Source: CAYMJK01 sp043101635
GTDB lineage: Bacteria; Planctomycetota; Phycisphaerae; Phycisphaerales; UBA1924
DNA length: 41,766 bases
NCBI GenBank assembly: GCA_043101635.1
Contig: JBICIE010000080.1
Span: forward strand, 1-41,766
Direction: 5' to 3'
Position 1 is the stretch's first letter; the number at the start of each line of letters is the position of its first letter. Under the pieces are notes generated by a model. It saw only the letters and a program-made list of their open reading frames with translations, was not told the DNA's origin and searched no databases. Shown piece by piece: positions 14,374-21,748 of the stretch. The position numbers were made by a program, and so were the translations under genes.

Positions 14374-15780
14374 TCACTCGACGGCCGGCAGGATCCTGCC
14401 GCGGCACTCCCCGAACCCGATCCGCCGGAAGCCCTCGCGCTGGCAGTAGCCCCTGATGATGACCTCATCGCCATCGGCCAGGAACTTGCGCTCCTCGCCG
14501 GTGGGGAGTTTGATCGGCGTGCGCTGCGTGCCGGGGACGACCTTCGGCGGGCTCGCCCACGGATCCCCATCCCACGTCAGTTCCAGCAGGCAGCCGCGGG
14601 CATCGCGCGTCGGCCCGCTGACGGTGCCGCTGGCCAGCAGATCGCCCGGCTGGAGGTTGCACCCGTTGGATGTGTGATGCGTCACCATCTGCGCCAGCGT
14701 CCAGTACATGTCCTTGAAGCTGCCGCGGCTGAGGCGGATGGGACTCATATTGCGCGCCCGCATCTGCTCGCTCTGCAGGTACACCTCCAGCGTGATGTCG
14801 AATCCCCCCGCATCCCGGTTCTGCGCGCTGTCGAGGTACGACAGCGGCTGCGGATCGCCATCATCGCGCACGAACGCCGGCGCGCGGAACGGCGCCAGCG
14901 CCTCCATCGTCACGATGTACGGGCTGATCGTGGTTGCAAAGCTCTTGGCGAGAAACGGCCCCAGCGGCTGATACTCCCACTTCTGCATGTCCCGCGCTGA
15001 CCAGTCGTTGACAAGACACAACCCGAAGATGTGCTCCTCCGCCTCACCGATCGAAACCGCCCGCCCAAGCTCATTCCCGCGCCCGATGACGGCGCCGACT
15101 TCCAGTTCGTAATCCAGCAGCTTGCACGGCCCAACCTGCGGCGGCCCATCCTCGATCGTCGCCCCCGACAGAAGCTGCCCCCGCGGCCGGCGGACATCGG
15201 TCCCGCTCGGGACGATGGATGAAGCCCGCCCGTGATACCCGATCGGGATCCACTTGTAATTCGGCAGCAGCGGATTGTCCGGCCGGAACATGGACCCGAC
15301 GTTGGTGGCGTGGTGGAGGGAGGCGTAGAAGTCGGTGTAGTTGCGCAAATCCGGAATAGGCGATGCGAACTCGACTTCTGACTGCGCCACCAGTGCGTAT
15401 TTGAGTGGGAAACTGTCGGCAAGCTTGCGACTCTCAATGCGCAGAAGTCGTACCAGGAACTTCCGCAGCGACGCCTGGTCGGCAAGATGCCACCATGCGT
15501 GCCAGTTCGGGAAGTGCGCCCATCCCTCCCTATGCACAACGAGTTGTTCGATAGCCTCCATCTCTGCTGCGGTTGCGATGTTCTCGATCTCGTCATTACC
15601 GAGCAGCCACTCAACCTGTAGCACCATGTCGCCGATGCAGGCGCCGACTTCCAGCCCTCGCTGGCCCTTGAACACACACCACGGCAGGTTCTGAATCGGA
15701 AAATCCGTCTCCGGATCGTTGGCGCTCTCGACCCACGACTGGAGCTTCGGATCATGCGTCTGGTCAATCTCATACGCCAC
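14374..15780 (-). CDS. fahA: fumarylacetoacetase
   Basis: FAH hydrolyses fumarylacetoacetate to fumarate and acetoacetate, the last step of tyrosine degradation. The 468-aa product has the N-terminal SH3-like domain and the catalytic FAH domain. Asp150 in NYTDFYAS and His157 in HHATNVG match the metal ligand and catalytic base of mammalian FAH, Glu225 and Glu227 lie in DYELEVG, and Asp259 in NDWSARDMQKWEYQPLGPF. The GTG start at 15780 has GGTGAGG 6 nt upstream. The stop-side half resembles its neighbours, but the first 150 codons are AT-richer (hand count 34/60 GC at 15361-15420 and 31/60 at 15541-15600). The gene is about 80 nt from the DUF559 cassette, so a recent replacement of its 5' part is possible. 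The other tyrosine-pathway genes are not seen here. Confidence 0.95.
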   Translation of the reverse strand: MAYEIDQTHDPKLQSWVESANDPETDFPIQNLPWCVFKGQRGLEVGACIGDMVLQVEWLLGNDEIENIATAAEMEAIEQLVVHREGWAHFPNWHAWWHLADQASLRKFLVRLLRIESRKLADSFPLKYALVAQSEVEFASPIPDLRNYTDFYASLHHATNVGSMFRPDNPLLPNYKWIPIGYHGRASSIVPSGTDVRRPRGQLLSGATIEDGPPQVGPCKLLDYELEVGAVIGRGNELGRAVSIGEAEEHIFGLCLVNDWSARDMQKWEYQPLGPFLAKSFATTISPYIVTMEALAPFRAPAFVRDDGDPQPLSYLDSAQNRDAGGFDITLEVYLQSEQMRARNMSPIRLSRGSFKDMYWTLAQMVTHHTSNGCNLQPGDLLASGTVSGPTRDARGCLLELTWDGDPWASPPKVVPGTQRTPIKLPTGEERKFLADGDEVIIRGYCQREGFRRIGFGECRGRILPAVE

Positions 15781-15817
15781 GGGCTACCTCACCATCTGAT
15801 GGCGGCGCCCTCCGGCT

Positions 15818-15859
15818 CCCTCTCCCGCGCCCCGCGGGAGAGGTCAGGTGAGGGCTACC
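15818..15859. repeat. left palindromic repeat bounding the DUF559 gene
   Basis: Contains the hairpin CCTCTCCCGCG-CCC-CGCGGGAGAGG (15819-15843). The 42-bp segment is the inverted copy of 16339-16380 with a single mismatch. It lies between the fahA start and the DUF559 stop. Confidence 0.88.
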
Positions 15860-15863
15860 AACC

Positions 15864-16337
15864 CTACTTCTTCTTCAAAGCCCTCTTCCTTCGGACCGGC
15901 TCCGATTCCGCCCGAGCCGCGAGCAGTGCATCCCGCCGCTTCACAGCCACGTTGCGGATCTGGCTCACGACCGACTTGACATCCTTCGTGATGCTCGACA
16001 CCGACACGCGCAGCGTCTCGATCCCGCGCTCACGCATCCAGGCGTCCCGCCGCTCATCCTGCTCGCGCCCCTGGAACGAATGCCGCAGCCCGTCCACCTC
16101 GACGATCAGCGCAGCTTCGTGGCAGTAGAAGTCGGCGATGTAGTCGCCCAGCGGGCACTGACGGCGGAACTTCAGGCCGGCGACCTGGCGGTTCCTCAGT
16201 TCGGACCAGAGGATGCCCTCGGGAGGGGTCTGGCGCTTGCGGAGTTCGAGAGCGCGGGTACTGGAGGCTTCGGTCGGGCGCACTGCTCGGGACAGTGTGC
16301 CTTTAGTCGAATGAGGGTTAGAAGAGGACGTAGACAC
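15864..16337 (-). CDS. DUF559 endonuclease-like protein
   Basis: The 157-aa product (about 139 aa from an alternative GTG at 16283) matches the DUF559 family, which shares the PD-(D/E)xK/Vsr-type nuclease fold. Visible motifs are RALELRKRQTPPEGILWSEL (28-47), LKFRRQCPLGDYIADFYC (55-72; the catalytic-type Asp in DF), LIVEVDGLRHSF (77-88; VEVDG in place of the usual VELDG) and the end GIETLRVSVSSI. A lysine-rich tail follows. The gene is isolated: 26 nt or less from either boundary repeat, with 42-bp inverted copies on both sides. The start is GTG 16337, at the very edge of the right repeat. DNA substrate and target are unknown. Its base composition is AT-richer than the surrounding genes. Confidence 0.85.
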   Translation of the reverse strand: MSTSSSNPHSTKGTLSRAVRPTEASSTRALELRKRQTPPEGILWSELRNRQVAGLKFRRQCPLGDYIADFYCHEAALIVEVDGLRHSFQGREQDERRDAWMRERGIETLRVSVSSITKDVKSVVSQIRNVAVKRRDALLAARAESEPVRRKRALKKK

Positions 16338-16338
16338 C

Positions 16339-16380
16339 GGTAGCCCTCACCTGGCCTCTCCCGCGGGGCGCGGGAGAGGG
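16339..16380. repeat. right palindromic repeat bounding the DUF559 gene
   Basis: Contains CCTCTCCCGCG-GGG-CGCGGGAGAGG (16355-16379). Inverted counterpart of 15818-15859 (41 of 42 positions match). It lies between the DUF559 start and the stop of the gene ending at 16415. Confidence 0.88.
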
Positions 16381-16414
16381 AGCGGAAGCGACGCATGCTC
16401 TTGTTTCACAGCCC

Positions 16415-17353
16415 TCACAACCACCCCAGCCTCTGCATATCCGCCACCGGCTCTTCGAACGAGCACGAGCCGTAGCCGGTGGCGAAGGCGCGCCGGATCT
16501 CGGCGAGGGTCCCCGCGCTCACGCTGCGGTTGCGCCAGTGGGCGGCATCTTCATCGAAAAGGAAGCTGTCGACACTTGTGTCCTGCAGAATCTCGGTCAG
16601 ACCCGCCTCATCGACCTCGCCGGCCTCCAGCAGCGCAGCGCCCACGAACACGTTCACGAACCCGTGCATCACCGCCCGCGGCGGGCGCTGCTCATACGTC
16701 AGTGGCTGCTCGGCCCGCACCGGGTGGTGCAGCCCGGCGGTCGCCTTGAACGGGACCTTCGCGGCAGAGCACGCGGCGACGAAACTCGCGATGCGCTCGG
16801 CCGGCGGAATGGCGTCCGGCGTCACGCCGCCGCAGCGGATCTTGGCGCCTGCTTCGGAACCGGCGATCGCCGCCACCACGCCGCGGAAGTCGCCCGCCGC
16901 CGGAATCTCAAGCCACGCGAAGATGCCATCGGGGATCGCGTCGAGGGTGTCATCGATCTGCCCGGGCGCCGGCGCCTTCATCTCGAGGGCATCCACGCCG
17001 GCGAGCCCCTGGTCCTCGCTGGCGTGGGCCCGGTTGAAGGCGAGCATCGCCTCGATGGCGTCCGGCAGCGGCATGTCGACGATGGCGCTGATGCGCCACG
17101 GCTCGAGATTGTCGGCGTACTCGCGGTAGCCGCTGGTGGCCCATGTCCCCGGCATGAGCGCGCGGGCCCGGTCGGTCAGTTCGGCGAGGCGGCTGGCGGG
17201 GCAGATGAACCGGCCGAGCATCCAGCGGTGCTCGCCCATGGCGTAGCGGGCGTAGTTCTCGACGGCCCGCTGCATGTCGAGCTGCGCCGGCGGGAACAGC
17301 CCGGCGTAGTCGATCAGCCCCTCGCACAGCGATCTGAGTGATTGTGCGGCCAT
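16415..17353 (-). CDS. conserved protein of unknown function (LIDYAGLFPPA family)
   Basis: The product is 312 aa. It begins MAAQSLRSLCEGLIDYAGLF and continues PPAQLDMQRAVENYARY, a signature I associate with an uncharacterised family; I cannot name a domain. No signal peptide or transmembrane helix is visible, so it is probably cytoplasmic. Alternating beta/alpha patterns (for example GVDALEMKAPAP, GIFAWLEIPA, AAKVPFKATAGLHHPVR and AVMHGFVNVFVGA) suggest a TIM-barrel-like enzyme, with KATAGLHHP as the best candidate active-site region. The ATG at 17353 follows TACGCT with 5 nt between. It is divergent from ACMSD with only 55 bp between the starts, so a link to aromatic amino acid catabolism is plausible but not shown. 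Confidence 0.7.
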   Translation of the reverse strand: MAAQSLRSLCEGLIDYAGLFPPAQLDMQRAVENYARYAMGEHRWMLGRFICPASRLAELTDRARALMPGTWATSGYREYADNLEPWRISAIVDMPLPDAIEAMLAFNRAHASEDQGLAGVDALEMKAPAPGQIDDTLDAIPDGIFAWLEIPAAGDFRGVVAAIAGSEAGAKIRCGGVTPDAIPPAERIASFVAACSAAKVPFKATAGLHHPVRAEQPLTYEQRPPRAVMHGFVNVFVGAALLEAGEVDEAGLTEILQDTSVDSFLFDEDAAHWRNRSVSAGTLAEIRRAFATGYGSCSFEEPVADMQRLGWL

Positions 17354-17358
17354 GGCAG

Positions 17359-17364
17359 AGCGTA
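17359..17364 (-). promoter_or_regulatory. TACGCT -10-like box before the 16415-17353 gene
   Basis: On the minus strand TACGCT ends 5 nt before the ATG at 17353. There is no Shine-Dalgarno, suggesting a leaderless transcript. The 55-bp divergent gap holds both this box and TACAAT for ACMSD. Confidence 0.4.
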
Positions 17365-17394
17365 GGAAGGCCGCAGGGGCCCGGCGCCGGCCCG

Positions 17395-17400
17395 TACAAT
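17395..17400 (+). promoter_or_regulatory. TACAAT -10-like box before the ACMSD gene
   Basis: TACAAT lies 8 nt before the ATG at 17409, with no Shine-Dalgarno in between. Confidence 0.4.
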
Positions 17401-17408
17401 GGCGCAAC

Positions 17409-18551
17409 ATGTTCAAGATCGACCTGCACACGCACATCCTGCCCCCCGAGTGGCCCAACCTCGCCGAGAAGTACGGCTACGGCCGGTGGGTGCAGATGGT
17501 CCGCCAGCACGACGGGGCCGGCGCCTGCTGCGGCGCCCGGCTGCTGATCGACGGGGAGCCGTTCCGCGACATCAAGGCCAACTGCTTCGACCACGCCGTG
17601 CGACTCCAGGAGATCGACGAGCTTGGCGTCGGCGTGCAGGTGCTCAGCACGGTGCCGGTGATGTTCAGCTACTGGGCCCAGCCGGAGCACACGCTGGAGC
17701 TGTCGCGCCATCTGAACGATCACATCGCGGGCGTCTGCCGCGAGCACCCGAAGCGGTTCGTCGGGCTGGGCACGCTGCCGATGCAGGCGCCGGAGCTTGC
17801 GGTGCGCGAACTGGAACGGTGCGTGAAGGAACTCGGGCTGGCCGGCGTCGAGATCGGCAGCCACGTCGAGCAGCCACGCTCGCGGGACTGGAACCTGTCA
17901 GAGCCGGCCCTGTTCCCCATCTTCCAGGCGGCCGAGGAGCTTGGCGCCGCGGTGTTCATCCACCCGTGGGCCATGATGGGCGAGAAGGACATGAGCAAGT
18001 ACTGGCTCCCGTGGCTGGTGGGCATGCCGGCGGAGACGGCCCGGGCCATCTGCTCGGTGCTCTTCAGCGGCGTGCTGGACCGGCTGCCGAAGCTGCGGGT
18101 CTGCTTCGCCCACGGCGGCGGCAGTTTCCCGTTCACGATCGGCCGGATCGAGGCGGGGTACAACTGCCGGCCGGATCTCGTGGCCGTCGACATCGCGCGC
18201 AACCCGTGGAGTTATCTGGCCGAGCCGGGCAAGCCCGCGGACTTCTACGTCGATTCGCTGGTGCACAGCCGCAACGCGCTGCGGTACCTGATCGCCCTTA
18301 TGGATGAGCGGCGGATCGCGATGGGCTCGGACTATCCATTCCCGCTGGGTGAGCAGAGGGCGGGCGCCATGATCGACTCGATGTACGACCTGACCGACCC
18401 GACCAAGCGCCGCCTGCTGGCGGGCACGGCGCTGGAGTTCCTCGGGCTGGATCCGCGCAGCTTCATCGAGGATGCCGAGGAACTCAAGCACTACCTGCCG
18501 CGGGATGAGAACTTCGTCGGCGCCGCCGCGGCGCCGGGGAGAGGTCGATGA
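17409..18551 (+). CDS. ACMSD-type amidohydrolase (aminocarboxymuconate-semialdehyde decarboxylase)
   Basis: ACMSD decarboxylates 2-amino-3-carboxymuconate semialdehyde in tryptophan degradation, steering carbon away from quinolinate. The 380-aa product has the amidohydrolase metal site DLHTHILPP (His7-x-His9), FIHPWAMMG and the ACMSD-typical SKYWLPWLVGMPAETA, then VCFAHGGGSFPFTIGRI and the final metal Asp in MGSDYPFPLGE. The first-residue choice, M-F-K-I-D-L-H-T-H, is standard for the family. It overlaps kynU by ATGA, so they form an operon. The pairing with kynureninase makes the ACMSD reading much more likely than other amidohydrolase-2 activities. Confidence 0.92.
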   Translation: MFKIDLHTHILPPEWPNLAEKYGYGRWVQMVRQHDGAGACCGARLLIDGEPFRDIKANCFDHAVRLQEIDELGVGVQVLSTVPVMFSYWAQPEHTLELSRHLNDHIAGVCREHPKRFVGLGTLPMQAPELAVRELERCVKELGLAGVEIGSHVEQPRSRDWNLSEPALFPIFQAAEELGAAVFIHPWAMMGEKDMSKYWLPWLVGMPAETARAICSVLFSGVLDRLPKLRVCFAHGGGSFPFTIGRIEAGYNCRPDLVAVDIARNPWSYLAEPGKPADFYVDSLVHSRNALRYLIALMDERRIAMGSDYPFPLGEQRAGAMIDSMYDLTDPTKRRLLAGTALEFLGLDPRSFIEDAEELKHYLPRDENFVGAAAAPGRGR

Positions 18552-19846
18552 GCGCGCCGGATGCGGGCGGGGCGATCGCGCGGGCGCGCCAGATGGATGG
18601 AGCCGATCCCCTGCGTCCCCTGCGGGAGCGCTTTGAGATCCCGCGCGGGACGGATGGAGCATCGGTTGCCTACTTCTGCGGCAACTCGCTGGGGCTGATG
18701 CCCGCCGGCGCGCGCGCAGCGGTGCGGCAAGAGCTCGATGACTGGGCCACCCTCGGCGTCGAGGGCCACATGGAGGGGCGCACGCCCTGGTTCAGCTATC
18801 ACGAGGTGTTCCGCGACATGGGCGCCCGGCTCGTTGGGGCGCGGCCCGGCGAGGTCGTGATGATGAACAGCCTCACCGTCAACCTGCACCTCATGATGGT
18901 GAGCTTCTACAGGCCGCAGGGAAGCAGACGGAGGATCCTGATCGAGGATGACGCGTTTCCCAGCGACTCGTACGCGGTGCAGAGTCAACTGCGTCTTCAC
19001 GGGATCGAGCCGGACGAGGGACTGATACGGCTCAAGCCCCGCGCCGGTGAGCGCGCCCTGCGCACAAGCGACGTGACCAGCGCGATCCGCGACCGGCGCG
19101 ATGAGCTTGCGCTGGCCCTGCTGCCCGGCGTGAGCTATCTGACCGGTCAGGTGTTCGACAGGCAGGCCATCAGCGCCGCGGCGCGCGAGGCGGGCGTCGC
19201 GATCGGCTGGGACCTGGCCCACGCGGCCGGCAACATCCCGATGAAGCTGCACGACTGGGGCCCGGACTTCGCCTGCTGGTGCAGCTACAAGTACGTCAAC
19301 GCCGGCCCGGGCGCTGTGGCCGGGTGCTTCGTGCACGAGCGGCACGGGCGCCGCGCCGACCTGCCGCGTTTTGCCGGCTGGTGGGGCAACGACCCGGCGA
19401 CGCGCTTCCAGATGAAGCCCGACTTCGCGCCGCGCCCCGGCGCAGACGGCTGGCAACTCTCCAACCCCCCCATTCTCGCGATGGCGCCCTTGAAGGCGAG
19501 CCTGGAGATCTTCGACGAGGTCGGGATGGAGGCCCTGCGCGCCAAGTCGCGCCGCATGACCGCCTTCCTTGCGGATCTGCTGGAGGGGCTTCCCGGCGTC
19601 GAGATCATCACGCCGCCGGATACCGAAACAGGCGCCTTCGACGGACCCGCGGGCGGGCGCGGCTGCCAGCTTTCCATCCGCCTCCCCGGCGCCGACGCCC
19701 GCGCCATTCACGGCGAACTCAAGCGCCGCGGCGTGATCTGCGACTTCCGCGAGCCGGACATCATCCGCGCTGCGCCGGTCCCGCTCTACAACCGCTTCGA
19801 GGACTGCGTGCGCCTGGCCGACGAGATCGCCCGACAGACCGCCTGA
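18548..19846 (+). CDS. kynU: kynureninase
   Basis: Kynureninase is a PLP enzyme that cleaves (3-hydroxy)kynurenine to (3-hydroxy)anthranilate and alanine. The 432-aa product is of normal length. It has YFCGNSLGLMP (42-52), WATLGVEGH(M)EGRTPWFSYHE, MMNSLTVNLHLMM, WDLAHAAGN (221-229, PLP-binding Asp222) and SYKYVNAGPGA with the internal-aldimine Lys248. The ATG at 18548 overlaps the ACMSD TGA, and GGGGAGAGG is just upstream. With ACMSD and the KMO at 21749 it gives the middle of the kynurenine pathway. Confidence 0.95.
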   Translation: MSAPDAGGAIARARQMDGADPLRPLRERFEIPRGTDGASVAYFCGNSLGLMPAGARAAVRQELDDWATLGVEGHMEGRTPWFSYHEVFRDMGARLVGARPGEVVMMNSLTVNLHLMMVSFYRPQGSRRRILIEDDAFPSDSYAVQSQLRLHGIEPDEGLIRLKPRAGERALRTSDVTSAIRDRRDELALALLPGVSYLTGQVFDRQAISAAAREAGVAIGWDLAHAAGNIPMKLHDWGPDFACWCSYKYVNAGPGAVAGCFVHERHGRRADLPRFAGWWGNDPATRFQMKPDFAPRPGADGWQLSNPPILAMAPLKASLEIFDEVGMEALRAKSRRMTAFLADLLEGLPGVEIITPPDTETGAFDGPAGGRGCQLSIRLPGADARAIHGELKRRGVICDFREPDIIRAAPVPLYNRFEDCVRLADEIARQTA

Positions 19847-19858
19847 GCGCGCGCAGGA

Positions 19859-19894
19859 GCGGCCGCTGCCCTGAACATCTCCAGCAGCGGCCGC
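19859..19894. terminator. bidirectional hairpin between kynU and the convergent dockerin gene
   Basis: An 11-bp perfect stem GCGGCCGCTGC/GCAGCGGCCGC with a 14-nt loop lies 12 nt after the kynU stop and 21 nt from the convergent gene's stop. It has no clear T-tract. Confidence 0.5.
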
Positions 19895-19915
19895 ACTCCC
19901 GCATATTCCGCTGGC

Positions 19916-20851
19916 TCAACTGCAGCCGGCGGTGAACTCGTTCTGAAAGCACAGGAAGTCGAAGATGTCCCATGTTCCGTCGCCATCGCAGTCGGCGTAG
20001 CGGTCCTTCGTGGTGAAGGCGTTCTGGAAACACAGGAAGTCGAAGATATCCAGCGTGCCGTCGGCGTCGCAGTCGGCGTAGCAGCCGCCGCAGTCGATCC
20101 GGATGTCGACGTCCTTGGCCATCGTGATGTCCGGCAGAATGTCCACCGGCGTCGGGCTCACCGGGATGATCACCGGGGGCACATCGGCCATGTGGGTCAC
20201 GTTGGGCACGATGGGCGGCAGGTAGGTTTCGCCGCCGCAGGTGACCTTGCCCGTGATCAGCGCCTTGACCTCGATCGGGCGACTGAAGGAAAGATCGAAG
20301 TCGAGCGCCAGGTCATAGATGCCTGGCGCCATCCCCGCGGGATACTCGATCACGACGAGCTGCGTCCCCGGCTCGGCGTCCAGCGCGACACCCGGCAGGA
20401 TCGGCACGCTGGCCAGCCCGGCCTTGAGTGGCAGCAGGATCGGCCCGCCCGCGTCGCTTGCGGTCGCCACCACGCCGGTTGCGTCATCGGGCAACTGCAG
20501 GATCAAGGGATCGGAGCAGTCGAGGTCGTACTCGTTGGGCGGGCTGCCCTTGGCCTCCAGCCGCGTCTTGACGGTGCGGGTCGCCGGAACCGGGGGCTGG
20601 CCGGCGAATCCGGAGACGGTGACCTCGCATTCGACATACACGACCTCATCGCGGTAGGTGAACTTGCCGCTGGTGCGGGCGCTCTTGACGGAAACCTTGG
20701 TCCCGATGAAGCCGTGGGCGGCGAGTTCGCCCATCACCTGCCCCTTGATGGTCGCCTCCTGATCGCAGGCGATCAGGCCGGCGGATGTCACGATGGCGCA
20801 GCCCGCCAGCAGCGCAAGCGGACGGGCACGAGCAGAAGTCCTGAGGCGCAT
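19916..20851 (-). CDS. lipoprotein with C-terminal dockerin-like Ca-binding repeats
   Basis: The 311-aa product has a lipoprotein signal (basic RLRTSARARP, then hydrophobic, lipobox L-I-A-C). The central 200 residues are beta-rich with no enzyme motif that I recognise. The C-terminus has two copies of a dockerin/EF-hand-like repeat, ADCDADGTLDIFDFLCFQNAF and ADCDGDGTWDIFDFLCFQNEF, with the Ca ligand pattern D-x-D-G-T-x-D. This tail pair is common on exported proteins of Phycisphaerae (recalled, not searched) and may be a cell-surface sorting or assembly module. The ATG at 20851 has AAGGAG 7 nt upstream. It is convergent with kynU and divergent from the exported protein at 21094. Confidence 0.78.
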   Translation of the reverse strand: MRLRTSARARPLALLAGCAIVTSAGLIACDQEATIKGQVMGELAAHGFIGTKVSVKSARTSGKFTYRDEVVYVECEVTVSGFAGQPPVPATRTVKTRLEAKGSPPNEYDLDCSDPLILQLPDDATGVVATASDAGGPILLPLKAGLASVPILPGVALDAEPGTQLVVIEYPAGMAPGIYDLALDFDLSFSRPIEVKALITGKVTCGGETYLPPIVPNVTHMADVPPVIIPVSPTPVDILPDITMAKDVDIRIDCGGCYADCDADGTLDIFDFLCFQNAFTTKDRYADCDGDGTWDIFDFLCFQNEFTAGCS

Positions 20852-21093
20852 GAGCGTCTCCTTTGTGGATACGCTGCGGCGTCGCCCGATGGGCGCTTTA
20901 CGCGGCGCCCGATCGAACACGGCGGGCGGCGCCGTCAGGTCAACAGACTGCAGCGCAGGGCGAGGCGATCACTCACGGCCAGGACCAATCGCGGTTTCCC
21001 GCGAGCGTGCGTGATCCGCGTGCACGGCTTGCGCTGCGCTGCTCGGGCGGCCGCGGGCCGCCCCGACGCAACCACCATCGAAGGAGATCCGCC

Positions 21094-21726
21094 ATGCGAT
21101 TCGCACCCATCACGCTCGCCCTCGGCGCCGCCGCGGCACTCAGCGCCTCCGCCGCGGCCCAGTCCTACGGCTGGGACATCGATGTCGCCAGCCCGACGCT
21201 GGGCCCGGTCGGCTCCGGCTTGCCGCAGGCGACGCTGATCACCATCAAGGCGAAGTTCGACGCGACGAGCGACTACGCCTTCGCGGCGGGGCTGTTCGAC
21301 CTGGTCGCCGGAGAGTCGGGGACCGCGGGCGTCAACTGGAAGACCAACACGCTGCTGTCTCCGTTCGACGCCACCGGCACATTCGCGGGGACGCTGGCGG
21401 CCGACGGGGCAACCGGCGTCAAGCCCGGACAGATCCACTTCCCGCTGGCGAGCATCATCGGCGACTCGAGCAACCCGGCGCCGGTCTGGACGATCACGTA
21501 CGCGGCGACGGACTTCACGCCGCGCTCGATCAGCCTGGCGACCGTGACGGATCCGGGCTCCAAGGGCTTCTCGGTGTACGACTCGGCGACCACCGGCGCC
21601 TCGCACCAGATCCCGCTGAGTTCGCTGGTGGAGGGCTCGGGGAAGATCACGATCGTGCCGGGCCCGGCGCCGCTGACTCTGCTTGCGCTGGGGGCGCTGT
21701 GCGCCGGGGCGCGCCGGCGCTCGTGA
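21094..21726 (+). CDS. exported protein with PEP-CTERM-like tail
   Basis: The 210-aa product has a Sec signal peptide (FAPITLALGAAAALSASAAAQ, cleavage near A-Q) and a beta-rich secreted body. Its C-terminus reads IVPGPAPLTLLALGALCAGARRRS: a PxP motif, a hydrophobic helix and an Arg-rich end, the layout of PEP-CTERM exosortase substrates, although the motif is PGP/PAP rather than PEP. The ATG at 21094 follows AAGGAG by 8 nt. Role is unknown; secretion and surface sorting are inferred from the ends only. Confidence 0.75.
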   Translation: MRFAPITLALGAAAALSASAAAQSYGWDIDVASPTLGPVGSGLPQATLITIKAKFDATSDYAFAAGLFDLVAGESGTAGVNWKTNTLLSPFDATGTFAGTLAADGATGVKPGQIHFPLASIIGDSSNPAPVWTITYAATDFTPRSISLATVTDPGSKGFSVYDSATTGASHQIPLSSLVEGSGKITIVPGPAPLTLLALGALCAGARRRS

Positions 21727-21737
21727 GCGGGCGGCGG

Positions 21738-21743
21738 TATCAT
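21738..21743 (+). promoter_or_regulatory. TATCAT -10-like box before kmo
   Basis: TATCAT ends 5 nt before the GTG at 21749. No Shine-Dalgarno is present, suggesting a leaderless transcript starting at or near the start codon. Confidence 0.4.
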
Positions 21744-21748
21744 CCGCC

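Noticed and set aside
13945..15000. Plus-strand frame through the tandem repeat region
   Set aside because: It runs across fahA antisense; the repeat part encodes only low-complexity Gly/Ser/Pro sequence.
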